Assembly (NCBI GenBank): GCA_016933955.1
Contig: JAFGTT010000010.1
Location: forward strand, 1-64,000
From: Candidatus Zixiibacteriota bacterium
GTDB lineage: Bacteria; Zixibacteria; MSB-5A5; GN15; PGXB01
Length of the DNA: 64,000 nucleotides
Direction: 5' to 3'
In this document: positions 42,327 through 51,538 of the stretch, one piece after another
Numbering within the stretch: position 1 is the stretch's first letter
Layout: each line of letters starts with the position of its first letter
The notes under the pieces: generated by a model
Told to the model about the DNA's origin: nothing
The model's input: only the letters and a program-made list of their open reading frames with translations
Databases searched by the model: none
Program-made: the position numbers and the translations under genes

Positions 42327-44018
42327 ATGTCTGATGAATTAGGTGCCATACTCGTCAAGGCGGGCAAGATTTCGCAGGAACAGCTGGATCGAGCCCTAGC
42401 CCTGGTGAATGATAAAAAACAGAAATTCGAGCAGGCGTTGGTGACCGTGGGCGCCATTGCTTCCGAGGATGAGTATACCACATTTATCGGCAAGCAACTC
42501 AATATGGGCACGCTCCGGCTTTCCGATATTGAACTTAATCCGGAAATCGTCAAACTCATCCCGGTCGATATCGCCCGTAAATTCAATGTAATCGCCATTT
42601 CCAAGCTGGGCAAAAACCTGATTGTTGCCATATCCGATCCCAATAACATTTATGTTCTCGATGCCGTCAAGTTCATTACCGGGTGTTCTATCCAGCCGGT
42701 TATCTCGCCGGAAAAGGCCATCCAGAAGTCTATCGAGGTTTATTACAAGGATGAGAATGCCCTTTCGGTGATTATCAAAGGGTTGGAGGACGATACCAAC
42801 CTGGAAGTCATCGAGGCCGAGGAAGGAATTTCGGAGGCGGATTTACAATCGGCCATCCAGGACAAGCCGCTGGTTAAGCTGGTTGATTCCATTATCGCCG
42901 ACGCCATCCGGACCGGAGCTTCCGATATTCATTTTGAATGCTATGAAAAGCGGATTCGGGTTCGTTTTAGGGTTGACGGGGATCTACATGAAAAGGACCC
43001 GTTGCCGTTCAAGTATCGGGCGGCCATCATCTCCCGGCTGAAAGTCATGGCTGATCTGGATATCTCCGAACGGCGGTTGCCGCAGGACGGGCGAATCAAG
43101 ATTAAAATCGGCGAACGTACGGTTGACCTGCGAGTCTCGGTTTTACCGACCATTTTCGGCGAGAAGGTGGTTATGCGAATTCTTGATCCGAAGGCGCTCA
43201 TGGTCGATATGACCAAACTCGGATTTACCACGGCGGCTTTGAAAAGATTCGACAAAGCCATTCACCTGCCTTACGGAATTATCCTTGTAACCGGACCAAC
43301 CGGTTCCGGTAAAACGACCACCCTGTATTCGGCCTTGAAGCAGATCAATACGACCGATATCAATATCATGACGGCTGAGGACCCGGTCGAATTTAACTTC
43401 GACGGAATCAACCAGGTTCTGGTCAAGTCCGAAATCGGATTGACTTTCGCCGCGGCCCTTCGGTCTTTTTTGCGGCAGGACCCCGATGTCATCATGGTCG
43501 GTGAGATTCGAGACGGGGAGACGGCCGAGATCGCCATCCGGGCCGCTCTGACCGGACATCTGGTTTTCTCTACTCTGCATACCAATGATGCCCCGTCATC
43601 AATCATGCGTCTGGTCGATATGGGAGTCCCGGCCTACCTTGTGGCCGGGGCCACGCGTTTGATTATGGCTCAGCGAATGACGCGGAAAATCTGCCAGGCC
43701 TGCAAGGTGGAGCAAAAGCTGACCGAGGAACAGCTTCAGGCTCTTCATGTTCCCGATGAGATGCTCAAGGGACTGGTTGCCTATCGCGGTCAGGGATGCA
43801 GTGAATGCAACAATACCGGCCTTTCGGGTCGATCCGGCATATATGAAGTGATGAATGTTTCCCATGATGTCGAACGGATGATTCTGGCCAACGCCTCGGA
43901 AAACGAGCTCCGGGAGCAGGCCATCAAGGATGGTATGTTAACTCTGCGGATGGCGGCGGTGGACAAGCTCCGACAGGGCTTGATTTCTATCGACGAGGTT
44001 TTTGCGGTCACTTCTTAA
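42327..44018 (+). CDS. pilB: type IV pilus extension ATPase PilB
   Basis: 563 residues. N-terminal MshEN/GspE_N domain (LGAILVKAGKISQEQLDRAL; the second half is degenerate). Walker A is G323-PTGSGKTT, the Walker B region has DPDVIMVGEIRD, and HLVFSTLHTN follows. The Zn tetra-Cys site is C456, C459, C491, C494, diagnostic of PilB/GspE. A hexameric cytoplasmic motor for pilus extension. It follows the MglB-like gene by 68 bases. Confidence 0.95.
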   Translation: MSDELGAILVKAGKISQEQLDRALALVNDKKQKFEQALVTVGAIASEDEYTTFIGKQLNMGTLRLSDIELNPEIVKLIPVDIARKFNVIAISKLGKNLIVAISDPNNIYVLDAVKFITGCSIQPVISPEKAIQKSIEVYYKDENALSVIIKGLEDDTNLEVIEAEEGISEADLQSAIQDKPLVKLVDSIIADAIRTGASDIHFECYEKRIRVRFRVDGDLHEKDPLPFKYRAAIISRLKVMADLDISERRLPQDGRIKIKIGERTVDLRVSVLPTIFGEKVVMRILDPKALMVDMTKLGFTTAALKRFDKAIHLPYGIILVTGPTGSGKTTTLYSALKQINTTDINIMTAEDPVEFNFDGINQVLVKSEIGLTFAAALRSFLRQDPDVIMVGEIRDGETAEIAIRAALTGHLVFSTLHTNDAPSSIMRLVDMGVPAYLVAGATRLIMAQRMTRKICQACKVEQKLTEEQLQALHVPDEMLKGLVAYRGQGCSECNNTGLSGRSGIYEVMNVSHDVERMILANASENELREQAIKDGMLTLRMAAVDKLRQGLISIDEVFAVTS

Positions 44019-44103
44019 AAAAGCCGTCCCGATTTTCCCAAAAATTCAAATTCCTTACATTTCAACAGGTTAAGTAATTCAAACCATAATATTCTTTTCA
44101 AGA

Positions 44104-44131
44104 TTGGCCCGTATTTTCCGATAACTATTAT
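44104..44131 (+). promoter_or_regulatory. possible secondary promoter before pilT
   Basis: TTGGCC at 44104-44109 and TATTAT at 44126-44131, spacing 16, in the 154-base pilB-pilT gap. The -35 is weak. Confidence 0.3.
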
Positions 44132-44172
44132 GATGACCGGACTGATTAGGAATTTATTTCTCAGGAGAAAAT

Positions 44173-45249
44173 ATGGTAGGCTTACGACAGCTTCTTGAAG
44201 AGATGGTGAAAATGGATGCTTCCGACCTTCATCTGACCGTCGGTTCGCCGCCGGTGGTCCGTGTCGATGGCAAATTGAATCGAATGCCATATGATCTTCT
44301 CATGCCGGAAGATACCAAGAAACTGGCCTATTCGATGATGAATGAGAAGCAACGATTAAAATTCGAAACCAACTCGGAGCTTGATCTATCATTCGGGATT
44401 GAACAGATGAGCCGTTTCCGCTGTAATATTTTCATGCAACGGGGGAATGTGGCCGTCGCCCTGAGACAGATTCCTTTTCGTATAAAGACCTTCGAAGAAC
44501 TGGGATTGCCCAAGGTAATCGCCGATATGGCCAAACTGCCGCGGGGGCTGGTCCTGGTAACGGGTCCGACCGGGTCCGGTAAGTCCACCACGCTGGCGGC
44601 CGTGATTGATAAGATCAACCGGGAGCGACCCTGCCATATTATTACGGTCGAGGATCCGATCGAATATCTGCATCGGCATCAGGCCTCGATCGTCAATCAA
44701 CGCGAAGTTTACAGCGATACCCAGTCGTTTTCATCGGCCCTGAAGTACGCTCTGCGCGAGGACCCGGATGTGGTTCTGATCGGTGAAATGCGCGATCTGG
44801 AAACGATCGAATCGGCCCTTAATATCGCTGAGACCGGTCACCTGGCTTTTGCCACGCTACATACCAACTCCACGGCCGAATCGATCAACCGGATAATCGA
44901 CGCCTTTCCGACCAACCAGCAGGAACAGATTCGGATTTCCCTTTCCTTCAGTTTGCAGGCGGTCGTATCGCAGTGCCTTATTCCGAGGATTGGCGGAGGG
45001 CGCTGTCTGTCGATGGAAATTATGGTTTGCACTCCGGCTATCCGGGCCCTGGTTCGTGACGATAAGGTTCATCAGATATACAGCATGATACAATCCGGCC
45101 AGAAGTACGGCATGAAGACCATGAATCAGTCTCTGGCGGAGTTGTACAACACTGGAAAAATAACCATAGGTGATGCCATGGGCTTCAGTTCCAATACCCA
45201 GGAATTGAATGAAATGCTGTCGCGATCAAAATCGCCGGCGATGGCCTGA
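44173..45249 (+). CDS. pilT: type IV pilus retraction ATPase PilT
   Basis: 358 residues, SD AGGAGA. LEEMVKMDASDLHLTVGSPP start typical of PilT, Walker A G131-PTGSGKST, Walker B region DPDVVLIGEMRD, HLAFATLHTNS. It lacks the N-terminal MshEN and Cys4 Zn module of PilB. Drives pilus retraction and twitching. Confidence 0.95.
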   Translation: MVGLRQLLEEMVKMDASDLHLTVGSPPVVRVDGKLNRMPYDLLMPEDTKKLAYSMMNEKQRLKFETNSELDLSFGIEQMSRFRCNIFMQRGNVAVALRQIPFRIKTFEELGLPKVIADMAKLPRGLVLVTGPTGSGKSTTLAAVIDKINRERPCHIITVEDPIEYLHRHQASIVNQREVYSDTQSFSSALKYALREDPDVVLIGEMRDLETIESALNIAETGHLAFATLHTNSTAESINRIIDAFPTNQQEQIRISLSFSLQAVVSQCLIPRIGGGRCLSMEIMVCTPAIRALVRDDKVHQIYSMIQSGQKYGMKTMNQSLAELYNTGKITIGDAMGFSSNTQELNEMLSRSKSPAMA

Positions 45250-45275
45250 TCAGGCATGCAGGAAAGGGATAGCTT

Positions 45276-46472
45276 ATGCCCGTCTTTGAATACAAGGGAA
45301 AAACACTGGCCGGTGCGGTCGTTCAGGGTGAACTGGATGCCAAGGATAGAGGTGATCTGGAACGAATTCTGCGCCGTAACCGAATAATGGTATCAAGTAT
45401 CCGCAAAAAACCGGCGGAACTCAAGATTAAATTCGGGACCGGTATTAAAAAAGTCGATATTTCCAGGTTCACCCGGCAATTCGCCACCATGATCGGGGCC
45501 GGTTTGCCAATGGTGCAGTGTCTCGATATTCTCTCCTCCCAGATGGAGAACAAAGAGCTGTGTAAGATTATAACCAGTGTCAAGGAAGGTGTTCAGGGAG
45601 GGGAAACGCTCTCGGAGGCTCTTAAAAGACACAGCAAGGTGTTTGACCAGCTTTATACCAACATGGTTGAGGCCGGAGAAGTGGGTGGCGCGCTTGACAG
45701 TATTCTTGTCCGTCTGGCCATTTATCGGGAAAAAGCCGATGCCCTGATCCGCAAGGTCAAGGGAGCATTAATATATCCGACCATCATCAGTATTGTGGCG
45801 GTTGGCGTCACCATCGCCATGCTGGTTTTCATTGTGCCGGTTTTTGCCAATATGTTCGGCAGTCTGGGGGCGGAACTTCCCAAACCGACCCAGATCGTTC
45901 TTTCCATAAGCGGTTTTCTCCAGCGGAACTTCCTTTTCATACTGATTGGGTTGATGGTCGCGGTAGGGGTTTTCATCTACTGGATTCGAACCCCGGGTGG
46001 GCGTTTGACCTTTGATGGGCTCCTGTTGAGGGCGCCTGTTTTCGGCGACCTAGTCAGGAAATCCTCAGTTGCCCGGTTCACGCGAACGCTGGGGACACTG
46101 TTGTCATCGGGTGTGTCGATTCTTGATGCTCTGGAAATCACGGCTAAAACGGCCGGCAACATGGTTATTGCCAGGGCCATTAAAAAATCGGTATTATCCA
46201 TCGCCGAAGGTGATACCATCACTGCCCCGTTGAAGGAATCCGGCGTTTTCCCACCTATGGTAACCCAGATGATTTCGGTCGGTGAAAAAACCGGCGGGCT
46301 GGATGAAATGCTGGCCAAAATCGCCGAGTTTTATGATGAGGAGGTCGATGCGGCGGTTTCGGCCCTGACGTCAATCATCGAGCCGGTGGTTATTGTCGTC
46401 ATGGGTATTGTCATCGGCGGTTTGCTGGTAGCCATGTATCTCCCGATGTTTGATATTATCGGCAAGATATAG
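45276..46472 (+). CDS. pilC: type IV pilus inner-membrane platform protein PilC
   Basis: 398 residues. Two T2SSF domains with TM helices near 165-190, 215-237 and 370-392. FEYKGKTLAGAVVQGELDA start, FTRQFATMIGAGLPMVQCLDIL and VEAGEVGGALDSIL signatures, repeated as ARFTRTLGTLLSSGVSILDAL and ISVGEKTGGLDEML. Couples PilB/PilT to the pilus base. Followed by a terminator. Confidence 0.95.
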   Translation: MPVFEYKGKTLAGAVVQGELDAKDRGDLERILRRNRIMVSSIRKKPAELKIKFGTGIKKVDISRFTRQFATMIGAGLPMVQCLDILSSQMENKELCKIITSVKEGVQGGETLSEALKRHSKVFDQLYTNMVEAGEVGGALDSILVRLAIYREKADALIRKVKGALIYPTIISIVAVGVTIAMLVFIVPVFANMFGSLGAELPKPTQIVLSISGFLQRNFLFILIGLMVAVGVFIYWIRTPGGRLTFDGLLLRAPVFGDLVRKSSVARFTRTLGTLLSSGVSILDALEITAKTAGNMVIARAIKKSVLSIAEGDTITAPLKESGVFPPMVTQMISVGEKTGGLDEMLAKIAEFYDEEVDAAVSALTSIIEPVVIVVMGIVIGGLLVAMYLPMFDIIGKI

Positions 46473-46489
46473 ATAACGTCAATCAGGAT

Positions 46490-46516
46490 AAGGGCGCCCG
46501 GCGGCGCCCTTTTATT
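46490..46516 (+). terminator. Rho-independent terminator between pilC and the sensor kinase
   Basis: AAGGGCGCC and GGCGCCCTT make a perfect 9-bp stem with a CGGC loop, followed by TTTATTTT. It ends about seven bases before the kinase ATG. Confidence 0.85.
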
Positions 46517-46522
46517 TTCAAT

Positions 46523-48223
46523 ATGAACAGCAGGACCATATCGATCAAAGCCGGCTGGCTGATTTCGCTGCGCCTGGCCACTTATGTAATCATCTCCGGG
46601 ATTGTAATATACTGGTTACGCTATCCGAATTTACTCAGTTTTCCTTTTTTCGCCTATTCGCTTTTGACCCTGATGCTCCCGATGCTGCTGATTGCCCAAA
46701 GATGGTTCGATTTACGATTTCTTTCGAAAGCCATTCCGCTGATCCAGATCGTTCTCGAAATAGTGATCGAAGTGGGAATCATTTATACTACCGGAAATAT
46801 TTCGTCGGCTTTTTCGGCTCTGTTCATCCTGACCATCATATCGGCGGCCCTGGTGACCAATCTGGCCGGGACTCTCGGGGTAGCCTCACTGGTATCAATT
46901 TCATATTCTTTTGTGGTCTGGTTCGGTCTGACTATCGGGGGGACTCCCGGGTCATCGACCAAAGCCCTGCAGACCATTTTTTCATCCGATGATGCCGCTT
47001 TTTATAATATTTTTCTTCACATCCTGACTTTTTTCCTGGTGGCTTTTATCTCCGGCTATTTGGTCGAACGTCTGAAGTCGAAAGACCGTGAACTGGAGGA
47101 TACATCCAAGGCTTTAAGGCAGGCCCGGCTGGAAACGGATGATATTCTCAGACATCTTAATTCCGGTCTCTTTACGATCGATCGGGACGGCAGGATTATT
47201 TATTTTAACCGCGCCGCGGAGGAAATCCTTGGGTACAGGGAGGAGGATATCAAAGGCAACGACTTACGGGATATTTTCAGCACCCGGATGCCGGAACTGG
47301 TTGAGAATCTGCTTGAGGTTCTGAATTCCGAAAAACGCAGTCCCCGCAGTGAAATATCCATAACCAATCCGGCCGGGATAAATATTCCGCTGGGCATTTC
47401 GACATCGCTTCTTATTGACGATGATAGCGCTATTCGCGGTGTTATTGCCATCTTCCAGGATTTGACAGAAACAAAGAAGCTGGAGGAAAAAATCAGGGCC
47501 GCCGATAAGATGGCCGCGGTGGGCGAATTGTCGGCCGCCATAGCCCATGAAATCCGCAATCCGCTGGCGGCCATATCCGGGTCGGTCGAGGTTCTTCGGG
47601 AGGAATTGAAACTGGCCAATGAAAACCAGAGACTGATGGATTTAATTGTCCGGGAATCAAGCCGCCTTAATAATATTCTGTCCGATTTTTTACTCTATGC
47701 CCGGGGACGCCGATCGGCCTTTAAAAAAGTCGAGTTGTGCCGTTTGGTGAGCGATGTCATCGAGGTCGTCAAGCACCATCCTTCGTATCATAAAGGAATC
47801 GATCTCAAAATGAAGGCCGAGGAATCGTTCATTTATATTTTCGGTGACGATGACCAGATCATGCAAATTCTAATCAATCTGGCGGTCAACGGCTGTGAGG
47901 CCGTTGGTGATAAAACCGGCCATATTGTCATTGATATTATTCCCGATGATCCGGGGGGAATTATTATCGAAGTTAGTGATGATGGTCCCGGAATCGATGC
48001 TTCCATCCGGACCCGGATCTTCGATCCTTTCTACTCCACCAAAAACTACGGAACCGGGTTGGGATTGGCAATTGTCCAGCGCCTGGCCGGAAATCTCGGA
48101 GCCGAGATTTCCTGTTACCCGGGCTCCCCCGCCGGTACGGTTTTCAGGCTGCAATTCAACCAGATGTCGGGTTTTCCGCAAAAATCAGAATCCCGCCCGA
48201 TGACAATTTCATCCCATTCCTGA
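46523..48223 (+). CDS. PilS-like membrane sensor histidine kinase
   Basis: 566 residues. About six TM helices in residues 10-190, a PAS domain (about 215-330), HisKA with phospho-acceptor H342 (AAIAHEIRNPLAAI), and an HATPase domain (NLAVNGCEAV, DDGPGID, GTGLGLAIV). The domain order equals PilS, which with PilR controls pilin transcription. No response regulator follows, and the gene starts just after a terminator with no SD. Probably regulates the pilus genes (inference). Confidence 0.88.
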   Translation: MNSRTISIKAGWLISLRLATYVIISGIVIYWLRYPNLLSFPFFAYSLLTLMLPMLLIAQRWFDLRFLSKAIPLIQIVLEIVIEVGIIYTTGNISSAFSALFILTIISAALVTNLAGTLGVASLVSISYSFVVWFGLTIGGTPGSSTKALQTIFSSDDAAFYNIFLHILTFFLVAFISGYLVERLKSKDRELEDTSKALRQARLETDDILRHLNSGLFTIDRDGRIIYFNRAAEEILGYREEDIKGNDLRDIFSTRMPELVENLLEVLNSEKRSPRSEISITNPAGINIPLGISTSLLIDDDSAIRGVIAIFQDLTETKKLEEKIRAADKMAAVGELSAAIAHEIRNPLAAISGSVEVLREELKLANENQRLMDLIVRESSRLNNILSDFLLYARGRRSAFKKVELCRLVSDVIEVVKHHPSYHKGIDLKMKAEESFIYIFGDDDQIMQILINLAVNGCEAVGDKTGHIVIDIIPDDPGGIIIEVSDDGPGIDASIRTRIFDPFYSTKNYGTGLGLAIVQRLAGNLGAEISCYPGSPAGTVFRLQFNQMSGFPQKSESRPMTISSHS

Positions 48224-48323
48224 AATAGACTCGCCCGGAATATATTTGGGCTTGATTTTCGCAGCGAATTGTATAAATTTCGTATTTTCTGTAATTAAAC
48301 GTTTAGAAAGACGGAATTGTATC

Positions 48324-50078
48324 ATGAAGAAGTGTCTTTTATTGATTATAGCAATCCTGGTTACCGCGGCTGTTATAGCAGGATGTAAAACCGAATCGCT
48401 GACCCGTGACGATATTCTCGCCAATAATTTTCCGGTGGTTGTTATTGATGACGGTCAGTCGAAAGTGATGGCCACCGATCTTTATTTGCGATTGGCCAAT
48501 AGTGATTTACTTGAAAAAGGCGGGGTGGTTGATTCCAGTGTATTTTTCGATACCCTGCGGGAAATTGTCCTTGATTCGATAATATCCCTCGAGGCTTTCA
48601 AGGTTGATCTTAAGAAAGACCTGCCTCTTTACCGAACTTACCGGGTTCGGTTCGAGGATTTTTATGTTAAGTATCTTTACGAGAAACTGGTTATTGATTC
48701 CATTCAGGTCGATTCGGCCGAGGTGGACAGCTTTTTCCGAAGCCGGCCGGAGACTTTCAGTTACCGGGAACAGGTCAGGGCGCGCGCACTGGTTATTTCC
48801 GCCGATGGTTTGAAGCGCGGAGCTGATTCCCTGGAATATAAAGGATACACAGATCCCCAGTTGGATTCCATGGCCCGCGACAGTATTTATGTTCTTCGGG
48901 CCCAGGTTGACTCCGGGGCCGATCTGGGGCAGTTGGCTTATGATTATTCGATGAATCGCGAAACCGGTAAGAAAGGCGGGGAACTGGGATACTTTTTCCG
49001 GAATACATACCGCAAGGAGTTCGAGGATCATGCCTTTTCGCAGGCCCCGGGGACTGTTTCCGAGCCATTCAAGACACCCGATGGCTGGAATATCCTGGAG
49101 GTAATCGATCATGTCGATTCCGGGCAGGCTCCTCTGACGCCGGAATTCTACGAGCAGGCTCGTCAGATGCTGCGTCTGGAGCTGGCCCGGACGCGCAGTG
49201 TCGGATTCATGGATTCCATTATAGCCGCCGCCGATATTGTCTATAACGATTCGGCTCTGTCGAATCCCAACCTGTATGCCGTTCCGGATTCGGAATGGGC
49301 CGCCATTATCAATCATATCGATACCATATTATTTTATAAGTTGCCGGATTATCTTCATCAGTACAAAGCCGGGAACGGATATGATACCCTGACGCTGGAT
49401 CGGATCCATGATGGTATTGCTTTTAAGGCGCGGACCAACCTGCTGATACTGGCGGGTAACGATCTGGGTATGCTGGAGCGGCCCGATGCCAAAAAACAGC
49501 ATGATGATCTGTACCATAAATATGCCAAGGATATGGTGGAAAAAGCCAGCCATGACTATGATTGGACACCATCGGACAGCCTGATTGAGGATTATTACCA
49601 GCGTAATATAAATAAATATGTTTTTGATAAGCCGGTTTATGTGCAACATATAATAGTCCAGGATTCCCTGTACGGAGAATTCCTCCGCGACCAGGCGCTT
49701 TCGGGTGTAGATTTTCTCGATCTGGCCAAGGAAAATTATCCTGGGGCGGAAGAAATTCGGGTGGCCGCGGCGGATCTGGGCTGGATCGGGGAAGGGGAAA
49801 TGCCGGAGGCTTTTTACCGGGCGGCTCTTATGACCTCACCCAAGCATATCACCCATCCGGTCAAAACCGAATGGGGTTATCATATTATCAAGGTGGTCGA
49901 TCGACGGTACAATATGACCCTGGAACAGGTTCGGGCTTCTATTGTGGATGCCCTGAAAAAGATTCATCAGGCGGAACTCCGGGCCGACTGGGAACGCTCC
50001 TTGATGGATAAACACCGGATAAAATACAATCTTGAGCCCATTAAACGAATCACCATGGCGTCCAAAGACCGCCGTTAG
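48324..50078 (+). CDS. SurA/PpiD-like lipoprotein with two parvulin domains
   Basis: 584 residues from ATG 48324, which begins the signal peptide; an upstream in-frame start at 48246 is rejected. Lipobox VIAGC puts the lipid on Cys21. SurA-type N-terminal region, then two PpiC/parvulin rotamase domains (about 140-285 with GGELGYFFR ... GWNILEVID, and about 455-560 with DLGWIGEGEMP ... WGYHIIKVVD). A periplasmic chaperone/isomerase for outer-membrane proteins. 105 bases after the kinase gene. Confidence 0.85.
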   Translation: MKKCLLLIIAILVTAAVIAGCKTESLTRDDILANNFPVVVIDDGQSKVMATDLYLRLANSDLLEKGGVVDSSVFFDTLREIVLDSIISLEAFKVDLKKDLPLYRTYRVRFEDFYVKYLYEKLVIDSIQVDSAEVDSFFRSRPETFSYREQVRARALVISADGLKRGADSLEYKGYTDPQLDSMARDSIYVLRAQVDSGADLGQLAYDYSMNRETGKKGGELGYFFRNTYRKEFEDHAFSQAPGTVSEPFKTPDGWNILEVIDHVDSGQAPLTPEFYEQARQMLRLELARTRSVGFMDSIIAAADIVYNDSALSNPNLYAVPDSEWAAIINHIDTILFYKLPDYLHQYKAGNGYDTLTLDRIHDGIAFKARTNLLILAGNDLGMLERPDAKKQHDDLYHKYAKDMVEKASHDYDWTPSDSLIEDYYQRNINKYVFDKPVYVQHIIVQDSLYGEFLRDQALSGVDFLDLAKENYPGAEEIRVAAADLGWIGEGEMPEAFYRAALMTSPKHITHPVKTEWGYHIIKVVDRRYNMTLEQVRASIVDALKKIHQAELRADWERSLMDKHRIKYNLEPIKRITMASKDRR

Positions 50079-50088
50079 TGCGTTTTAG

Positions 50089-50703
50089 ATGGTGCAAAAT
50101 CAGGCTTCAAAGAATATTTCTTTCAAGGGGGAACTCCTCCGAAAGCTGACTCACCTGGGCGCTTTCACCATTCCGGTTGGCTATTATGTTCTCGGCCTGA
50201 GCCGATCGGAAGGCCTGATAATCATGATCCCCATTACCCTGCTTATGATCATGATTGATATTAGTCGATTGCGGGGATGGGAATTGTGGGATCGGATCGG
50301 CTGGCTGATTCGGCCGATGTTGCGCCGGACCGAAACCGGCGGGGATTTCACAGGGGCCACTTATATTCTTGTGACCGCCTGTCTGGTGATCGCCATATTC
50401 TCCAAACCGATCGCGGTAGCCTCGCTGGCCTTCATCATCGCCGGCGATCCTCCCTCGGCCCTGATCGGAAGCCGCTGGGGTAAACGCCGGTTCAAAAACA
50501 AATCGTTCGAGGGCTCGCTGAGTTTCCTGGCGGCGGCTTTAATCGTAGCTCTGATAACGCCCGGTTTGCCATTGACAGTTACACTGATAGGAGCCGTGGT
50601 GGCAACCGTTACCGAGGCGGTATCATTTGAAATCGATGATAATATCACTGTCCCGCTGGTCAGCGGGCTGGCCATGTTTCTTCTATTGAAATTATTTTTT
50701 TAG
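50089..50703 (+). CDS. polyprenol/phytol/diacylglycerol kinase-family membrane protein (SEC59/DGK1/VTE5)
   Basis: 204 residues. Six to seven TM helices. LLRKLTHLGAF start and the family CTP-binding signature GDPPSALIGSRWGKRRFKNKSFEGSLSF in the middle, then a late EAVSFEIDDNITVPL. Family members are CTP-dependent lipid kinases for dolichol, phytol or diacylglycerol. The lipid here is unknown; an isoprenoid alcohol would fit with the GGR-type reductase elsewhere in the window. Confidence 0.85.
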   Translation: MVQNQASKNISFKGELLRKLTHLGAFTIPVGYYVLGLSRSEGLIIMIPITLLMIMIDISRLRGWELWDRIGWLIRPMLRRTETGGDFTGATYILVTACLVIAIFSKPIAVASLAFIIAGDPPSALIGSRWGKRRFKNKSFEGSLSFLAAALIVALITPGLPLTVTLIGAVVATVTEAVSFEIDDNITVPLVSGLAMFLLLKLFF

Positions 50704-50716
50704 CAGTTAAATATTA

Positions 50717-51415
50717 TCAGTCGAGGGGAATGCTGTAAATTAATCCCCCGGTAATATTTATCCCCGATCCTTTTAAACCGTTAGGAATTTCAGCCCAATC
50801 TCCAATGCCCCTGGCCCGGCTGTAATTAATGTATCGATAGGTAATACCGGCATTGAGATTCAACTTCGGCATGACATAAAGATTAATTCCGGCGCCAAGG
50901 TTGATTCCGACTCCCGTGAATCGGGCGTCTTCAAAGACGCTTTGATAGGTTCCTGAGACGGAGCCGTTCTTGGCTGTGAAACGGGGGACGGAGATGCCGA
51001 ATAATAAATATGGTTCTACCGGAGAAGCATCATAAAATGCTTTAAGATTGCCACTGAAGATAATCAGAGTAGCAGTGCTGGTCCAGGTGCTTTGCGTTAC
51101 ATCATGTGATGTCCGTTCAAAGGCAAGTTCAGCGCCGAAACCTAATTTTCCGTTGAAATATTTTTCATATCCGGCAACGGCACCGAATCCGATTGCCCCA
51201 TCGGCATCAGGGATATAAAAGCCTTCCTGAAGGCCGCTGTTATAAAGAGAAAGGCTTCCATCAAAATCGCCACCGACGGTATTGTAGGGCAGGGTCAATC
51301 CCAGGTAGATTTTTTTAGGGAATGACTGCGAGAATGCAAAAGACGAAGTCAATATTAACATGGCCGCTATGCAAAAAAGGCATCGGCGCAGATTATTTCC
51401 TGAAAGTAAATTCAT
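50717..51415 (-). CDS. outer-membrane beta-barrel protein
   Basis: 232 residues from ATG 51415 with SD GGAGG; the longer frame to 51460 is rejected. Signal peptide ends near FAFSQS. The rest alternates amphipathic strands (LGFGAELAFERTS, VEPYLLFGISVPRF, VGINLGAGINLYVMPKLNLNAGITYRYINY), as in OmpA/OmpW-like eight-strand barrels. Function unknown. Confidence 0.78.
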   Translation of the reverse strand: MNLLSGNNLRRCLFCIAAMLILTSSFAFSQSFPKKIYLGLTLPYNTVGGDFDGSLSLYNSGLQEGFYIPDADGAIGFGAVAGYEKYFNGKLGFGAELAFERTSHDVTQSTWTSTATLIIFSGNLKAFYDASPVEPYLLFGISVPRFTAKNGSVSGTYQSVFEDARFTGVGINLGAGINLYVMPKLNLNAGITYRYINYSRARGIGDWAEIPNGLKGSGINITGGLIYSIPLD

Positions 51416-51538
51416 ATCATATCCTCCGGTTTTTGAAAATGATGTGGTCATATATACCATATAATGGTGCTGTTGTCAATTATATCCAAAAGCAAAATTC
51501 CTCTGGTCAGAATCGGTTTGAGTGGTTATATTCGGCAG

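Noticed and set aside
48507-49316. 269-codon ORF antisense to the parvulin lipoprotein
   Set aside because: Shadow frame without start signal or domain.
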